64,000 nt of DNA from Isoetes taiwanensis (GCA_021234155.1 JAJEKV010000097.1:2583477-2647476), one strand, 5' to 3'. Counted from the stretch's first letter, positions 11,905 through 23,973 are shown. Made by a program: numbers and translations. Notes: generated by a model from the letters alone, not told the origin.

Positions 11905-13297
11905 ATATATATATATATAACCACCACGAAGGGTGGCACATCCATCCAAGTACTAACGGCAAAGAAGATGCATCTAATCCTAAGGAAAACACCCCAAACC
12001 CCAGGTTCTACCCCGGTTCAGACTCCTGTGAGGATAGACTGACGGCTCGGTCTCAAGAGATCAGCAGACAGAGGTATAACCTGGCGTTGGCTGGCATAGA
12101 ACATCGGCTAGGGTTGTCCACTCCATCCGCCCCTCCTGTGCACACTTTGCAGATGAGTCGAATCATGCTATGGCGTCACTATAGCCTTCCCGGACCTTCT
12201 ATGAGACTCAAGGTATCACCCTTGAGCCTACTCCGGGGTTCATGAAGCCCCATCCGATGAGGAGCAGGGGGAAGCGTCCCCTTCGGGATCCGCATGTACC
12301 CCATGGGTGAGCTAGAGAATACGTGCATCATTGACCCCGCATCCGTGCCGACTTACTCACCCCTAATCTACTCAAAGTGCAAGGTGCCCCATTTCTTCAC
12401 ACCTCTACACCCAGGGGAGGTCGGACCCATACCCGCCCTCTACGTGGACCGACTATCGGGCCCTAGCCCACCGGTAGGAGTCTCAGGAGCCTTTTATGTT
12501 ATGTGCAAAGACCCCACCCCCACTTCACCATATTTGTCCCTTGTTTGGTGCTAAGTCACTCCATAGCATCCACGACTTCGGTGATCTCTTGTACACAAAG
12601 TCGCAAATAATGGGAAATCTGAGGGATCTACCTAGGAGCATACTAATAAACATGGCTCAGAGGTCTCTACCCCCTTAATTCCCCATTTCAAGAGTAATAC
12701 TATGCAAAGAACTAGCAATCCATCATTTAAGAGCAAGTACGAATCGTAGAGATAAGGAGAACTCACCTTTGCAATCAAGGGTTAGTTCCTACTGATAAGC
12801 ATAGAGAACACAGAGAAGCGAAGAAATACACACAACAAATGCCCAACCGGGAGCTACCCTACAATAACACAGCCTAAGCTGGACTAAACAGTCATATCGG
12901 GCTTGGGATGGCTCCATCTCGATTTCTTTGAAGGGTGCACAACCTCGCTTTGCTCCTCCTCCTCCATCTCCAATTGCTCCTAATTCGAATTGGGGCAAAT
13001 GGGGGTGCAAAACCCCAATTTGGGTCCCAAGTTAGTAACTCTCCCTTGCCCAATCGATTTGGGCCAGGTGGCAGCTCCGGGTTGGCTAATATTAACTAAT
13101 TTGGTGTTTTAGCCCTTTTTAATATTAGTTTAAGCCCTAAATTCGAATTAGGGTTTAAGGTTAGGTTTCCACCTTTATAATTTAATTGTTAACATAGCTA
13201 ACCTTAGCTTATGAATAATTAATGTGCCATTAATTATTCATAGTGACGTGTCATGTATTTATACTTAAAAAGGCGTATAAATATGTGGAACGTCACA
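11905..13297 (-). repeat. 5' LTR of element A, 5' part
   Basis: Continues the LTR interrupted at 9176. Homologous in reverse complement to 13889-15300. It ends on the right with CGTCACA at 13291-13297, the LTR start read on the minus strand. With 8948-9175 it totals about 1.62 kb. Confidence 0.88.
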
Positions 13298-13300
13298 TTA

Positions 13301-13360
13301 CTTTCCAAGCAATTCGTGGTGTATTGTTGATGTTGACATGACCACGAATTGCTTGGAAAG
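13301..13360. repeat. Perfect 20-bp inverted repeat with 20-bp spacer
   Basis: 13301-13320 (CTTTCCAAGCAATTCGTGGT) is the exact reverse complement of 13341-13360. The right arm belongs to chromovirus B internal sequence. The left arm is a short inverted piece of the same element joining A to B. Confidence 0.92.
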
Positions 13361-13888
13361 CATGTAGTTGATAAGCTGCGTTCATCTCGGCTATAATGGG
13401 AACTTGACCATTCCTTACTGCCGCAATGAATTGCAAGCCATAGACATGATAGGTTCCCTGGTAGATAGGGTTTTCTTTCAAGTGTTATAGGGGGTGGTCC
13501 CTTCAACCACAATCTAATTATATTATTAATATATACTGATATATTGACATGTGCAGGCCAGTGAGCAGTTCGTGACCTGCCCATGTATAGAGGGTTGCTG
13601 ATGACCTGACTTTTTCAGATCCGTTTTGTTTACATGTTTTATTTTCGTCGTCTATGATGTTTTAAAATCAAACTTTGGTCCTTGAACTTTCTCTGATGAT
13701 AAGTCTGTAAAATGCACTTCGGTGCTTGCACTTTGATATATTTTCAACTTCAATCTATTACTGTCCGAAATAATGAGTTATCTTCTTTTCTTCAGTATAC
13801 TCTTTCCTAATTCAGTTTCTTCAAGTAATTGTCTCTGATAAATTAACCCCAATGCTGAGAACAGCATTATTTTTTAAGGAGGGGAGAA
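13315..13888 (+). mobile_element. Chromovirus B: 3' internal fragment upstream of its first LTR
   Basis: Reverse-complement match to 966-1545 of element A: the noncoding tail of pol and the polypurine tract (AAGGAGGGGAGAA ending 13888). It runs straight into an LTR, showing that B is a tandem internal-LTR-internal-LTR array, as unequal recombination produces. Confidence 0.85.
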
Positions 13889-15523
13889 TGTGATGTTCCA
13901 CGTATTTATACGTGATACGTAACGTATTTATGCGGTATACGTATAAATATACCGACACGTCACCCACTAAAGGTACGCCACCATGGGGTATTGTAACCTA
14001 GGGGGTTGACCTAAAAGGGATTAAATTAGCTATGCTAATTTAACCATTAAGGATAATAACCTAGGATTAGGGAATTAATGTCTAAAATGCTTTGGGAAGG
14101 CGCCACCTGGCCTACATCGATTGGCCAGCATGGGGAATTCCAAATTGGGCCATCAACTTGACCCCTAACCCTAATTGTCTCCCCAAAATCGTCCAGAGGA
14201 GCAGGAGCTGAGCGCCTACCTTTGCCAAGCTGAGCGCCACCTTTGTCAAGCACTTATACCTGTGTAGCTGGAGATGAGCGCCAAGTCCCAGAAAGATGGA
14301 AGCACCAAATGACAACGGATCCAGCAGGAACTCAGGTGGGTGGTTAGTATAGTTGAGAATTCTAGAGTAGCGCTCCTGTTGGGCACTGGTTGTGTTTGTT
14401 TCTCTGTTCTCTCTATGTTTTACTTGTAGGAACTAACCCTTGATTGTAAAGGTGAGTTCTCTTTATTTCTGATTCTGGTCTTGCTCTTAAAGGATGGATT
14501 GATAGTTCTTTGCATAGTATTACTCTTGAAATGGGGGAATTAAGGAGGGGTAGAGACCTCTGAGCCATGTTTAGTAGTATGCTCCTAGGTAGATCCCTGT
14601 ATTTCCCATTAGTTGCGGCCTGTGTACAAGAGACCACCGGGTCGTGGATGCTATGGAATGGCTTGGCACCAGAGAAGGGACGCAGTGGTGAAGTGGGGGT
14701 GGGGTCTTGCACGAACATAAAAGGCTCCTGAGACTCCTACAGTGGGCTAGGCCTGATAACCTGGCCACGTAGGGGGCGGGTATGGGTCCGACACTCCCCG
14801 GTGTAGTGGTGTGACCCGTATGGGGCATCATGCACTTTGAGTAGATTTAGGGTGAGTAAGTCGGTATGGATGCGGGGGTCGCTGATGCGGCACGTATTCT
14901 CTAGCTCACCCATGGAACCACTGTGATCCTGGAAGGGGACGCTTCCCTGACCTGCCTCGTCGGACCGGGGCGTCATGAACCCTGGAGTAGGCTCGTAGGG
15001 TGATACCTTGAGTCTCAAGGTCTCCTAAGGAAGGCTATAAGCGAAGCCATAGCGTGAATCGACCCATCCGCAAAGTGTGCAATGAGGGGGCGGATGGAGT
15101 GGACAACCCTAGCCGATGTTCTATGCCAGCCTAACACCAGTTATACCTCCTGCTCACTGATCTCCTGAGACCGAGCCGTCAGTCTATCCTCACAGGAGTC
15201 TGAACCGGGGTAGAACCTGGGGTTTGGGGTGTTTTTCTTAGGATTAGATGCACATTCTTTGCCGTTGGTATTTAGATGGATGTTCCACCCTTCGTGGTGG
15301 ATATTTATATATATTTGTGCTGTGTGCTAACATGTATTCACGCTTCCGCGACTTAGGAGTCCCACTGAAGGCGTGGGCCGAATGACACCTCCGTGTCCTT
15401 CACTCGGGCATCTCTTACGGATGGCCCGATAGGCCCCCCCGCCGTGGGCGAGATAGTAGCCATGGGAGGGGCAAGTCCCCGTATGTATACGGCCGGGGCC
15501 GTATATATTCATGGAGCGTCACA
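13889..15523 (+). repeat. Chromovirus B LTR (first)
   Basis: Begins TGTGATGTTCCACG and ends GGAGCGTCACA, about 1635 bp. Followed by a decayed primer site TGGCATCAGCC at 15525. ORFs inside on either strand are LTR shadows. Confidence 0.92.
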
Positions 15524-15524
15524 G

Positions 15525-16800
15525 TGGCATCAGCCCTATAGCTGGACATGCAGGTTTTATGAAAACCTACTTCAAGATCCGGGGGCATATTTCCGGCCTT
15601 CTATGAAGAAGGACATTGCTAAGGCAATTATGGGGATACTTGGGAAACAATGGTTTCCGGGGAGGTTGCAACCTCCGGATGTGCCCAATGCTAAGTGGGA
15701 AGTGATAACCATGGATTTCATTGTGGGCCTTCCATTAGATACGGATATGATGCAAATATGGTGGTGGTCGAAAAAAAGGTCAAAAATGGCTCATTTCTTG
15801 CCATGCCGTTACCAATATCCGATAGATATTCGACACCGCAAAAAGGGTTTTGCAAAGGAGATCTTTAGGTTGAAAATGCCACGAGTTATTGTATCCGGCG
15901 GGGACCCCAAATTTGTAAGTGCATTCGGAAAGATTTCTTCGCCACCATCCGGACCAAGCTTGCTATGAGTACGACATAGATCATCCTCTCGACGGATGGT
16001 CGGGGCGAACGCACCAATCGTATTATTGAGGATATGCTACGGTTATGTGTGAGTAAACAATCCCAATGGGTCGACTATATTTATCCGGGTCCCGGCCCCC
16101 TTATAACGACGATGAAGCTTGAATCTTCCGCATGTCTCCCTTTGTGATAAATTATGGTTATCAATGTCTTACTCGGCACATGGCATAACCCCGCTTCTAA
16201 AGTGGAGGTTTCTCAACAACTCCTCTTGAAAATGCAAGCTTTGGTTGAAGAAGTTCGAAACGACTTACTAATCCGCAATGATAAAAAGTTTGTGCCCATA
16301 AGCACGTAACCCCACGAAGATCTTCCGGGTGGGAGAATAGGCCCGGCTTAAGATTAAAGTGAAACAATTTCCAAGCTTAAGATTGGTAATTAGTTTTAAG
16401 AAGTTGGCACCCGGATGGGAACTGGATGCCCAAAAATCATTGAACGTGTTGGAGAAACCATATCTTTTTGTTTGCCACATAAAGAAGATCCACCAGGTCT
16501 TTTCCGTGAGTCTTGTAGTAACAACACACCCCTTCTTAAAAGGAGGTTTTGGATACCCCAACCCTCCTAGAAATGATAGAGGAGCCCACGGAGATAGTGC
16601 CCCAAGCTCTTCTTGATCGAGCTTACAAACAAACCCGGTTAAGGACTCAAATGTTGCAATACTTGGTTAAGCCTAACACTTACCAAAGAGGATGCTACCG
16701 GGTGATGAAGATAGACCTTGAGAAGCACTATCCCGACTTCATGCGAATCTCCTTTGCCTAATATCAACGATACTATCAACCCCACCCCACCTAAGCTTGA
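15525..16800 (+). pseudogene. Chromovirus B: internally deleted, decayed integrase-chromodomain region
   Basis: Right after the primer site the sequence joins the integrase zinc-finger region (GHAGF-like near 15548), so gag, protease, RT and RNase H are deleted. Recognisable pieces: [14 protein letters not shown] near 15695, MPRVIVS near 15876, and the chromodomain tail ([10 protein letters not shown] at 16549; [13 protein letters not shown] near 16708). Many frameshifts. Differences from A are strongly enriched at CTG/CAG sites (see findings). It cannot encode a working enzyme. Confidence 0.9.
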
Positions 16801-17481
16801 AAATGGTTGAATGCCAAGATATAACGCTCTAGAGGGGAAGATGCAAAGCGTAAAGGTAATAATAGTTACCGATGATGAGATCACCTTTGTGTTCTCTAGG
16901 ACGTGGTGTATTGTTGATGTTGACATGACCACTTATTTGAAAGATGGAAAGCATGTAGTTGATAAGTCAGTTCATCTCGCTATAATGGGAACTTGACCAT
17001 TCCTTAAACGGCTTTTGAATTTGCAAGCCATAGACATGATAGGTTCCCCCGGTAGATAGGGTTTTCTTTCAAGTGTTATAGGGGTGGTCCCTTCAACCAC
17101 AATCTAATTATATTATTAATATACTGATATATTGACATTTGGATGGGAAAGAGCTTCTTTGTGAATATGTCCATGTATAGATGGTTTTATGATGACCCGA
17201 AATTTTTTCCCCAAAAGTTTAAATTACATGTTTTATTTTAGCATCCGCCTATGATGTTTTAAAATCTAGACTTGGTCCTTGAACTTTCTCTCCGATGATA
17301 AACTTCGTAAAAAGCAGGGCAAAAAGAGCACTTTGATATATTTTCAACTTCAATGTATTATTCCAAATAATGAGTTATCTTCTTTTCTTCAATGGTAATG
17401 GTTCCTAATTCAGAAGTTTCTTCAAGAACTGAGGGAATTAACCCCAATGCTGAGGACAACATTATTTTTAAGGAGGGGAAA
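16801..17481 (+). mobile_element. Chromovirus B 3' internal noncoding region and polypurine tract
   Basis: Collinear with 13315-13888 and with the reverse complement of 966-1600. The polypurine tract AAGGAGGGGAAA ends at 17481. Confidence 0.85.
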
Positions 17482-19110
17482 TGTGATGTTCCATGCTTTA
17501 TATGCGATACGGAAAACATTTATAAGCGATTGCCCGCTAAATATACCGACAGGGGACCCACTAAAGGTGGAACCATGGGGTATTGTAACCTCAAAAGGTT
17601 GACCCAAAGGGATTAAATTAGCTATGCTAATTTAACCATTAAGGATAATAACCTAGGATTAAGGTCCAAATGTCTAAAATGCTTTGGGAAGGACCTCTAA
17701 ACCTACATCGATTGGAAGAAATGGGGAATTCCAAATTGGGCCATCAACTTGCCCCCTAACCCTAATTGTCTCCCCCAAAATGGTACTATGGGGTAAAAAT
17801 CATAAAAAATTTACATTTCTTAGGATAAGATTTGTCAAGTTTGATTTGATTTGATTTGATTTGATTTGGATTGTAATAAGTCCCGTTTAAGATGGAATAA
17901 AAATGACAATGGATCCATGAAAGAACTTGGTTAGTATAGCTTGAGAATTTTAGGGGTGGAAACTGTTGTCATTGGAACAATGGGCCTTGTGTTTGTTTCT
18001 CTGTCTCTCTATGTTTTACTTGTAGGAACTAACCCTTGATTGTAAAGGTGAGTTCTCTTTATACTAATGGTCTTGCTCTTAAAGGATGGATTGATAGTTC
18101 TTTGCATAGTATTACTCTTGAAATGGGGAATTAAGAAGAGACCTCTCGAGCCATGTTTAGTAGTATGCTCCTAGGTAGATCCCCTTCGTTTTGGGGTATT
18201 AGCCTTGAGAAGGGTACAAGAGGCCACCGGGTCTTGCTATGGAATGGCTTGGCTTCATTAGAAGGGATGGATTGGTGAAGTGGGGGTGGGGTCTTGGTCC
18301 ACGAACATAAACTAAGGCTCCCCGAGACTCCTGGGAAACAATGGTTACAAGGTACCATGGAATATGGGGCAAGGTCCTATCAATATCATTAAGTGTAACC
18401 ATTAGATGTGACCCGATAAGGGGCAATATGCACTTTGAGTAAAGATTTAGGGTGAGTAACTTCGGGCATGGATGCTGGGGTAGATATTCCCGCAACAAAA
18501 AGGGTGTCTCTAGCTCAAAATGGAACCACCTTTTCCCGGAAAAAGGCCCGACCTGGCTATAACAGGAGATCAGCCGCGAACCCCGAGTAGGCTCGCGGGT
18601 GATACCTTGAGTCCGGCGTCTCGGAAGGCTATAGCGGCCATAGCGTTCAATCCGGCCCATCCGCAAAGTGTGTGATCAGGGGCGGATGGAGTGGACAACC
18701 CTAGCCGATGTTCTATGCCACCCCCGACGCCGTTGTTAATACCTCCATCACTCCATTTCTCCGAGGATCTTGCAAAGCGGATCCTCACGAAGTCATCCGA
18801 ACCGGGTAGAACCCGGGTTTGGGGTGTTTTTCCTTAGGATTCGGCATATTCTTTTGCCGTTGGTATTTGATGGATGTTCCAATCCTTGGTGATGGATATT
18901 TATATATATTTGTGCTGTGTGCTAACATGTATTGATCCTCAGCGAAGGGAGTCCCATAGGCCCGTGGGTCCATTCACCTTTGTTCTAATTCCCTTGGAAA
19001 TCTCCTTTAGTTTTATCCGGGATCCGCCCCGGAGAATGAGATATAGCCATGGGAGGGTTGTGTCCCCATATGTATTTTTGTTCATACATAAATATTGTTC
19101 AGCGTCTTGT
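17482..19110 (+). repeat. Chromovirus B LTR (second, diverged)
   Basis: Begins TGTGATGTTCCATG and ends near 19110 at a decayed AGCGTCTTG (expected AGCGTCACA). Same length as the first LTR but with patchy divergence and a TTTGA microsatellite at about 17845-17870. Confidence 0.85.
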
Positions 19111-19126
19111 TCCGCTTAGCACGCCT

Positions 19127-19407
19127 TTAAATGCCCTTAAGAATATCATAACTGTGACGGTCATCCCCAAACATGTGCTCTAAGATATCCCTATGGAGAT
19201 AGGGTTGAGGCGGCTCTCCGAAAAACTCTGCTTGAGGCAGGATTTCCTCATCATAAAACTCTAGGAAGGTGTCATAATCAGGTGTGCCCGCATGTTGTCG
19301 ACGAGATCAACTTTGCACTGTAGGAGGGGGTCTAGAAGAGGGTAGGGAACCTGAGGATCCCATTGCTCGCCTCCCATGTACCATGCTAGGCGCCCAGCGT
19401 ACTCCAT
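19127..19407 (-). pseudogene. Unrecognised acidic protein fragment
   Basis: Minus-strand ATG at 19407 opens MEYAGRLAWYMGGEQWDP and continues through PLLQCKVDLVDN. A frameshift then leads to a second readable stretch, DTFLEFYDEEILPQAEF then HRDILEHMFGDDRH, ending with TAA at 19127. Composition (acidic, aromatic, proline-rich) looks coding. No family recognised. It abuts the end of the chromovirus B LTR. Confidence 0.4.
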
Positions 19408-19635
19408 CGCAGAGGAAAGAAAATAGGAGAAGGAGGAAAATGGAAGGACGAAGAAATGAACGAAAACCCTAAAGTAAATATCACTTTTTAACTTCCGGCC
19501 ACGGCGTTCGAGGCGCCAGCTAATTATTTTTATTATATTTCCTTTTTTTCTGTTTTTTTCTTTTTTTAATATACATTCATAAAAGAAAGAAAATCACAGT
19601 TGGAATAAGAAGTCAAAACAAGATTTATATTAATA

Positions 19636-19690
19636 TATACAAGAAATTTATCGCGGCGGCCAAGGCCGCCGCGAACATTTCTCTAGTTCC
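19636..19690 (+). mobile_element. CACTA-like terminus with 10-bp GC palindrome
   Basis: TATACAAGAAATTTAT leads into a hairpin at 19652-19673 (CGCGGCGGCC-aa-GGCCGCCGCG), then GAACATTTCTCT. Nearly identical in reverse complement to the end at 36638-36676. It marks one end of an element extending right. Its partner end is not certain. Confidence 0.6.
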
Positions 19691-22646
19691 AAACCTGCTT
19701 AGCAAAGAATATGTATCAGCCTAGAATGATATAGAAGGGTTTTTGAATATGTAAGATTTGAATTTGCAATTCTCAAATAATACAACCATTTATCTATCAT
19801 GACTCCTCAAGGTAACTTAGTGGTGGCAGAACCGTTGGCCAAATCCCAAGCTTTATTCGTGCTATATGCTGGACTGAGTTCCTTTTGTTAAAGCAGTTTT
19901 ATATCCCTCTCCTAACCTCGGTACTCTAGTACATTTAGATTTAAGCCATCAGTTCAACATCTATGCTGGATGCAGTGGGCTCTTCCAGAGAAAGAGGCAT
20001 TATGCCCAACTTTAAGTTGTTTGTTCAGTAGAAAACTATTCTCTTTAAACAGCAGTTTTAGATACTATATACTTTCTTTTCCTATACGTCCATAATGAGT
20101 TAACTGTCTATATGTTTGTGCATTGAATATGTGACAAAATGACATATGAAGCAGTAAGAAGTCTATGAAGTAGTCAGAGGTCCATTACATGCAATTTCAC
20201 TCTGCAAAATGGTGAAAAAATAATTGACAGATTAGGGTTGTACTTCAACAATATGAGCTGCAAAAGCAAACCACGTGTGTTTCAGATTTAGGAACCACAT
20301 CAATCACGAACAAATCATCGCATACCACTACCTAGATTGCTTCCTAGATTGCTTCGTTGAGCAAGAAAACTCTAAAGAAACACAAGAAACGATTGAGAGG
20401 ATAAAATGCACACAATTTAGAAATGGATACATAGTTAATCTTGCAGCTTGCAAACAAAAAATCTGCAAACTATATTTGTTTATACAACCCTACAATAAAA
20501 GAGGCATTTCATCTTGCAGCTTGCAAACAAAAAATCTGCAAACTATATTTGTTTATACAACCCTACAATAAAAGAGGCATTTCAATTTATACAACACATC
20601 CTATAAAAGAGGCCTTTCTGCCAGCGCATAAATCTGCAGATTAGAAGAATAAAAAAGATGCATACACATCAACCATCAAAGTTGCGGACTAAGCAATTAC
20701 CTGAGAACAGAATCCTCTACCTTCTACGCCCACAAAATGCAAAGGCCTTGGTTAGAAAATATGGTGTAGAAGAGCCTGAGCAAAAATTTGCATGCGTTGA
20801 AGAACTCAGTCATATAAAGGTTGAAAATTTGAAAATTGAAATGGAGAGCCTTCAACAGAAGAATTTGAGCTAAGAATACCAGCTCCATGATACATTCAAA
20901 TAAATGCTAGAATAGAAGGATTAAAGACCCATATTTCACATGACAATCCTAAATGCTATACAGAGTTTGACAGTTCCTGGTAGATAATTATCCGCCTCAT
21001 TTATCTCATAATCTGGGTTAAAGTTGTAACCAATTATATAGATCATGCCACAATCTAACTCCTTGCCATCCAATGCAAGGCTTGGGAACAGGTACTGGAT
21101 TTTTCTTGAGGGGTTAAAGTTGCTCCTCCTCAATCAACTACAACAACTTTAGGAAGAATAGATAAAAGGAAATGAGCTTTCATATGCACTATCAAATTGA
21201 GAATCTCATGGCTGCCCCAATTGGCCATAAACATGCAAATGTCTTCTCTTTAGCTTGTACGATGTATATCAAAAAATGAATTTTTGAAAATTAGCATTGT
21301 ATGTGTGAATGTTTAAACAGACCTACAAAAGGATATTCTTCAGAAAAGGCTGGTGCAACACTTCAGTTCATTTATTTGCAACATGTTATTAGTGCTGTTA
21401 TTCCCAGTGATGTTTGCAGCTAGGCATGAAAATTGACAATATGCATAGCATACCTCCACCAAATTATCTGCCACTGTAACATAATTTTTCAGCTTCTTCA
21501 ACATGAAAATGCTCTTGAGAGGTAGACGCATTATGAAGATACACCACTTTACATTTGTTGACCTACTGATAAACTATCAAACAAATTATCTAGCAGTATT
21601 AGCGCAATCAGAATAATCAAATATCATCATACCTTAAATATTTCGATCTCTTGCATCACTTGATTCCCGAAAGTTAAGATGCTCTCTGCAAAGAGCAGGA
21701 TCAGCAGGATCAGAATCACCATGTTGCCTAGATCAAGCAAATAAACCAACAAAAGGAGGGAAAAGAAGGACGATGACATCACACTTATTTAGCTAGCCCT
21801 CTTCAGCACTCTGCAACACAGCACAGAGGTAGAGTAATGCTAGGAGCTAGGTAAATTAAGAAGTAGCACAAATCGTACAAAATGGAAGATCCAAAAGTAA
21901 CTTACCTGAGCTGTAGCTTGCGACCAAAGTAAATGCCAGATGTAGTTCCAAATCTGGAGGAGAGAAGATGTAGATGTAATGCAAATCAAATATTCTTGCT
22001 AGCAGCTAAAATATACAAAAATTGTAGGTTTCGAGTGACATCTCAAAGAGCCCAAGCATCCAGCCAAGTAGCCAAAGCAATGCAATCCCACATACCTTCT
22101 GATTCTGCTGCAATCGGGTTTAGCTTGATTGATTCGTTATGCTCCACTCAGACCAGAAGTACCGCTCCAAGCCTCTGTCCCAGTTGCTCACTTGCAGCTA
22201 TGAATTACTGCCTTATCCCCTGGTCGGAAAGACCAATCTGTCCGCCCGACTGATATATCCCTTCACCGTTGCTATCACTTCACCGGCAATCCAGTTCTTA
22301 TATAAAAATTGGAAACAACTGTCCAAAGAAGAGGAAAACAGATGGCATTTTTGCAGCCACATTCTGCCGTGTGTTGCAGTGGTCTTGACCACAAGCTACG
22401 GCAGCAGATGAGCGATGCCTATTTGCGGAGAGAAACGTGTCTTGCTCGTAGGTGTCGTCATTAATTCAGGGCTTGCTTACAGCCCAAGAAATCAAAAACA
22501 AAAAATTATTCACACGTGTCGGCAAAGCCTGAGGCAGAACCCAGAAAAATTAGGTAAGGGGAGAAAAAAATTCAAAAATAGATGTATCTTCTTTATATAT
22601 GGTTTGATATCGATTTACATAGATACAAAAATGTTGTTTTACATAG
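19691..22646. other. AT-rich interval with weak exon-like pieces
   Basis: Contains a 73-bp tandem duplication and short exon-like stretches, such as a minus-strand segment near 21900-21955 (FGTTSGIYFGRKLQ followed by a GTAAGT donor) and a minus-strand segment near 21640-21735. A plus-strand coiled-coil-like ORF at 20658-20873 ends IKVENLKIEMESLQQKNLS. I could not assemble or identify a gene. Confidence 0.4.
20440..20585 (+). repeat. 73-bp tandem duplication
   Basis: Unit beginning CTTGCAGCTTGCAAACAAAA is repeated at 20440 and 20513, essentially identical. Likely a recent replication slippage. Confidence 0.92.
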
Positions 22647-22808
22647 TCATGGCCGTTCGCCACGGATCCGGCGTGCTAGCTGAAGATCCTTTGTCATAAT
22701 CGTCACTCGCTTGGCATGGATTGCACATAGATTAGCATCGCCAAAGAGGGCCACCAAATAGGCTTCGGCCGCTTCCTGGAGTGGTAGAATTGCATGAGTC
22801 TGGAACCG
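22647..22808 (-). pseudogene. Histone H3 (H3.3-like) C-terminal fragment
   Basis: Minus-strand frame of 53 residues plus TGA covering the last part of the H3 histone fold (equivalent to residues 83-135): [18 protein letters not shown], then [12 protein letters not shown], ending ARRIRGERP. The HAxL spelling after RFQ resembles the plant replacement histone H3.3 (SHAVL) rather than H3.1 (SAVAAL). Differences from the near-invariant family (GDAN, MTKDLQ, final P) suggest relaxed constraint. No upstream H3 sequence or splice acceptor joins at 22808, so this is a fragment. Confidence 0.9.
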
Positions 22809-22923
22809 ATGCATTAAATGAGTTTACAATTCATAAGACTTCTGCTAATGCCAGTACTGCATTTAAATTACAAATGAATCACTAATTTGTTTTTTCTCTC
22901 TGACTTACAGTTTTATGAATTCG

Positions 22924-22973
22924 CGCCTGGCGCGTATTCAACTGAACATACGCCTGGCGCGTATTCAACTGAA
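22924..22973 (+). repeat. 27-bp tandem pair of GC-rich motif
   Basis: CGCCTGGCGCGTATTCAACT occurs at 22924 and 22951. Related motifs occur inside introns of the gene at 24272-29105. Confidence 0.85.
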
Positions 22974-23356
22974 GTTCCTCCTGTGCCAGCATAGGCTACA
23001 AGCATAGGCTTATTCAATGAGTTGTGTCGTGCTCTGGAGGGGCTTGAAATGGAGAATGCTCAGCTGAGAATGAGAGTTGCAGACCTCTAAGCCATTTTGG
23101 CTAATATCCCAATAGCTGCACCATCTTATTTGCCAGATTCTTGTGTGCCAGCTTATCTTGTTACAACAAAATTTGAGACTATTGTGCCAGCAGTTGAGAC
23201 TACTGAGGAACAACACACAGATGAATAACACACAGTATGTAATTAAAACAATATAAAAGAGTGTCTAGTGTTTTTTAAATTTTTGAATGGTCTGGTCTGC
23301 AGGCCTTATAGTTTTGAAAATTTGAATGAATGGTCTGGTATGCAAGCGTTTTAATT

Positions 23357-23803
23357 TCATACATATGACAGAATCAGCTTGTGCATCTTAGTATAAGCAC
23401 TCAATCTTCCTCTATTTCTTCCAAGAAAATGAAACTCACATTCTTTAAGCGAATTACTGGCTGTCTCTCCATCAGGATGCCTTCTAGGTAATGCCTCATT
23501 GTTGAAATGGCAACTGGTTACTAGGATCTTCACATGATCATTTCCAAGAGGAACTCCATGGCATATTGCTTCTGGATCGACTGATTCTATCTTGCAATTT
23601 CCCACCCTCCTCTTCAAATTCGTCGTCAGCATGTAACATTCTTCTCCAACGCTGTTCAATGTCGCTTTATTAATTTGGAGCTTGGGATGTGGAAGAGTAG
23701 ATGAACTTACATGAAGGCGCTCGACATCGCTCAGGTGCCGGCTTCTTCCCAGTTCTTCCGAGTTCTTCCTGTTCTTCCAAGTTCTTTCGAGTTCGAATGA
23801 CAA
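23357..23803 (-). CDS. ORF, possible plant transposon-associated domain fragment
   Basis: 148 codons on the minus strand, likely not one exon: a GTAAGT donor-like site lies near 23708. The region ICHGVPLGNDHVKILV followed by EALPRRHPDGET and SLKECEFHFLG resembles, from memory, a short domain common in plant En/Spm-associated proteins (VPLG..V.V, alternating basic and acidic, near-C-terminal W/LG). That likeness is weak. It is divergently arranged relative to the gene starting at 24272. Confidence 0.3.
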   Translation of the reverse strand: MSFELERTWKNRKNSEELGRSRHLSDVERLHVSSSTLPHPKLQINKATLNSVGEECYMLTTNLKRRVGNCKIESVDPEAICHGVPLGNDHVKILVTSCHFNNEALPRRHPDGETASNSLKECEFHFLGRNRGRLSAYTKMHKLILSYV

Positions 23804-23973
23804 GAAAGGCTGGCGGCAAGATTAGGTGGTAGTTTCAAATTATCCGTTAATTGTACTGCTTTTTTATCGGCTGAGTGAAATCTAATTATGGGATTTCACA
23901 ATACGGCGGTCGTAGAGCCATTTACTGCTCGTACGATCGCGTCCCGTCCATTAGGCCCAATCGTAAGATTGCT

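Larger units (their letters stand above)
1..13297 (-). mobile_element. Ty3/gypsy chromovirus A (nested, gag not found)
   Basis: Minus-strand LTR retrotransposon whose 3' LTR runs off the left window edge. Seen: the LTR starts TGTGACG at 965 next to a polypurine tract, the other LTR ends CGTCACA at 8948 next to an initiator-Met-type primer site, and the 5' LTR resumes after an insertion and starts at 13297. Pol lies at 1595-4870. No capsid or zinc knuckle was found between primer site and pol. The terminal bases TGTGACG and CGTCACA are inverted. The family is assigned from pol (RT, RNase H, integrase, chromodomain order), which is standard for plant chromoviruses. It is non-autonomous as it stands. 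Confidence 0.9.

Noticed and set aside
13234-13584. 116-codon minus-strand ORF
   Set aside because: Spans the A LTR/B junction and reads through noncoding element sequence also present at 1269-1685.
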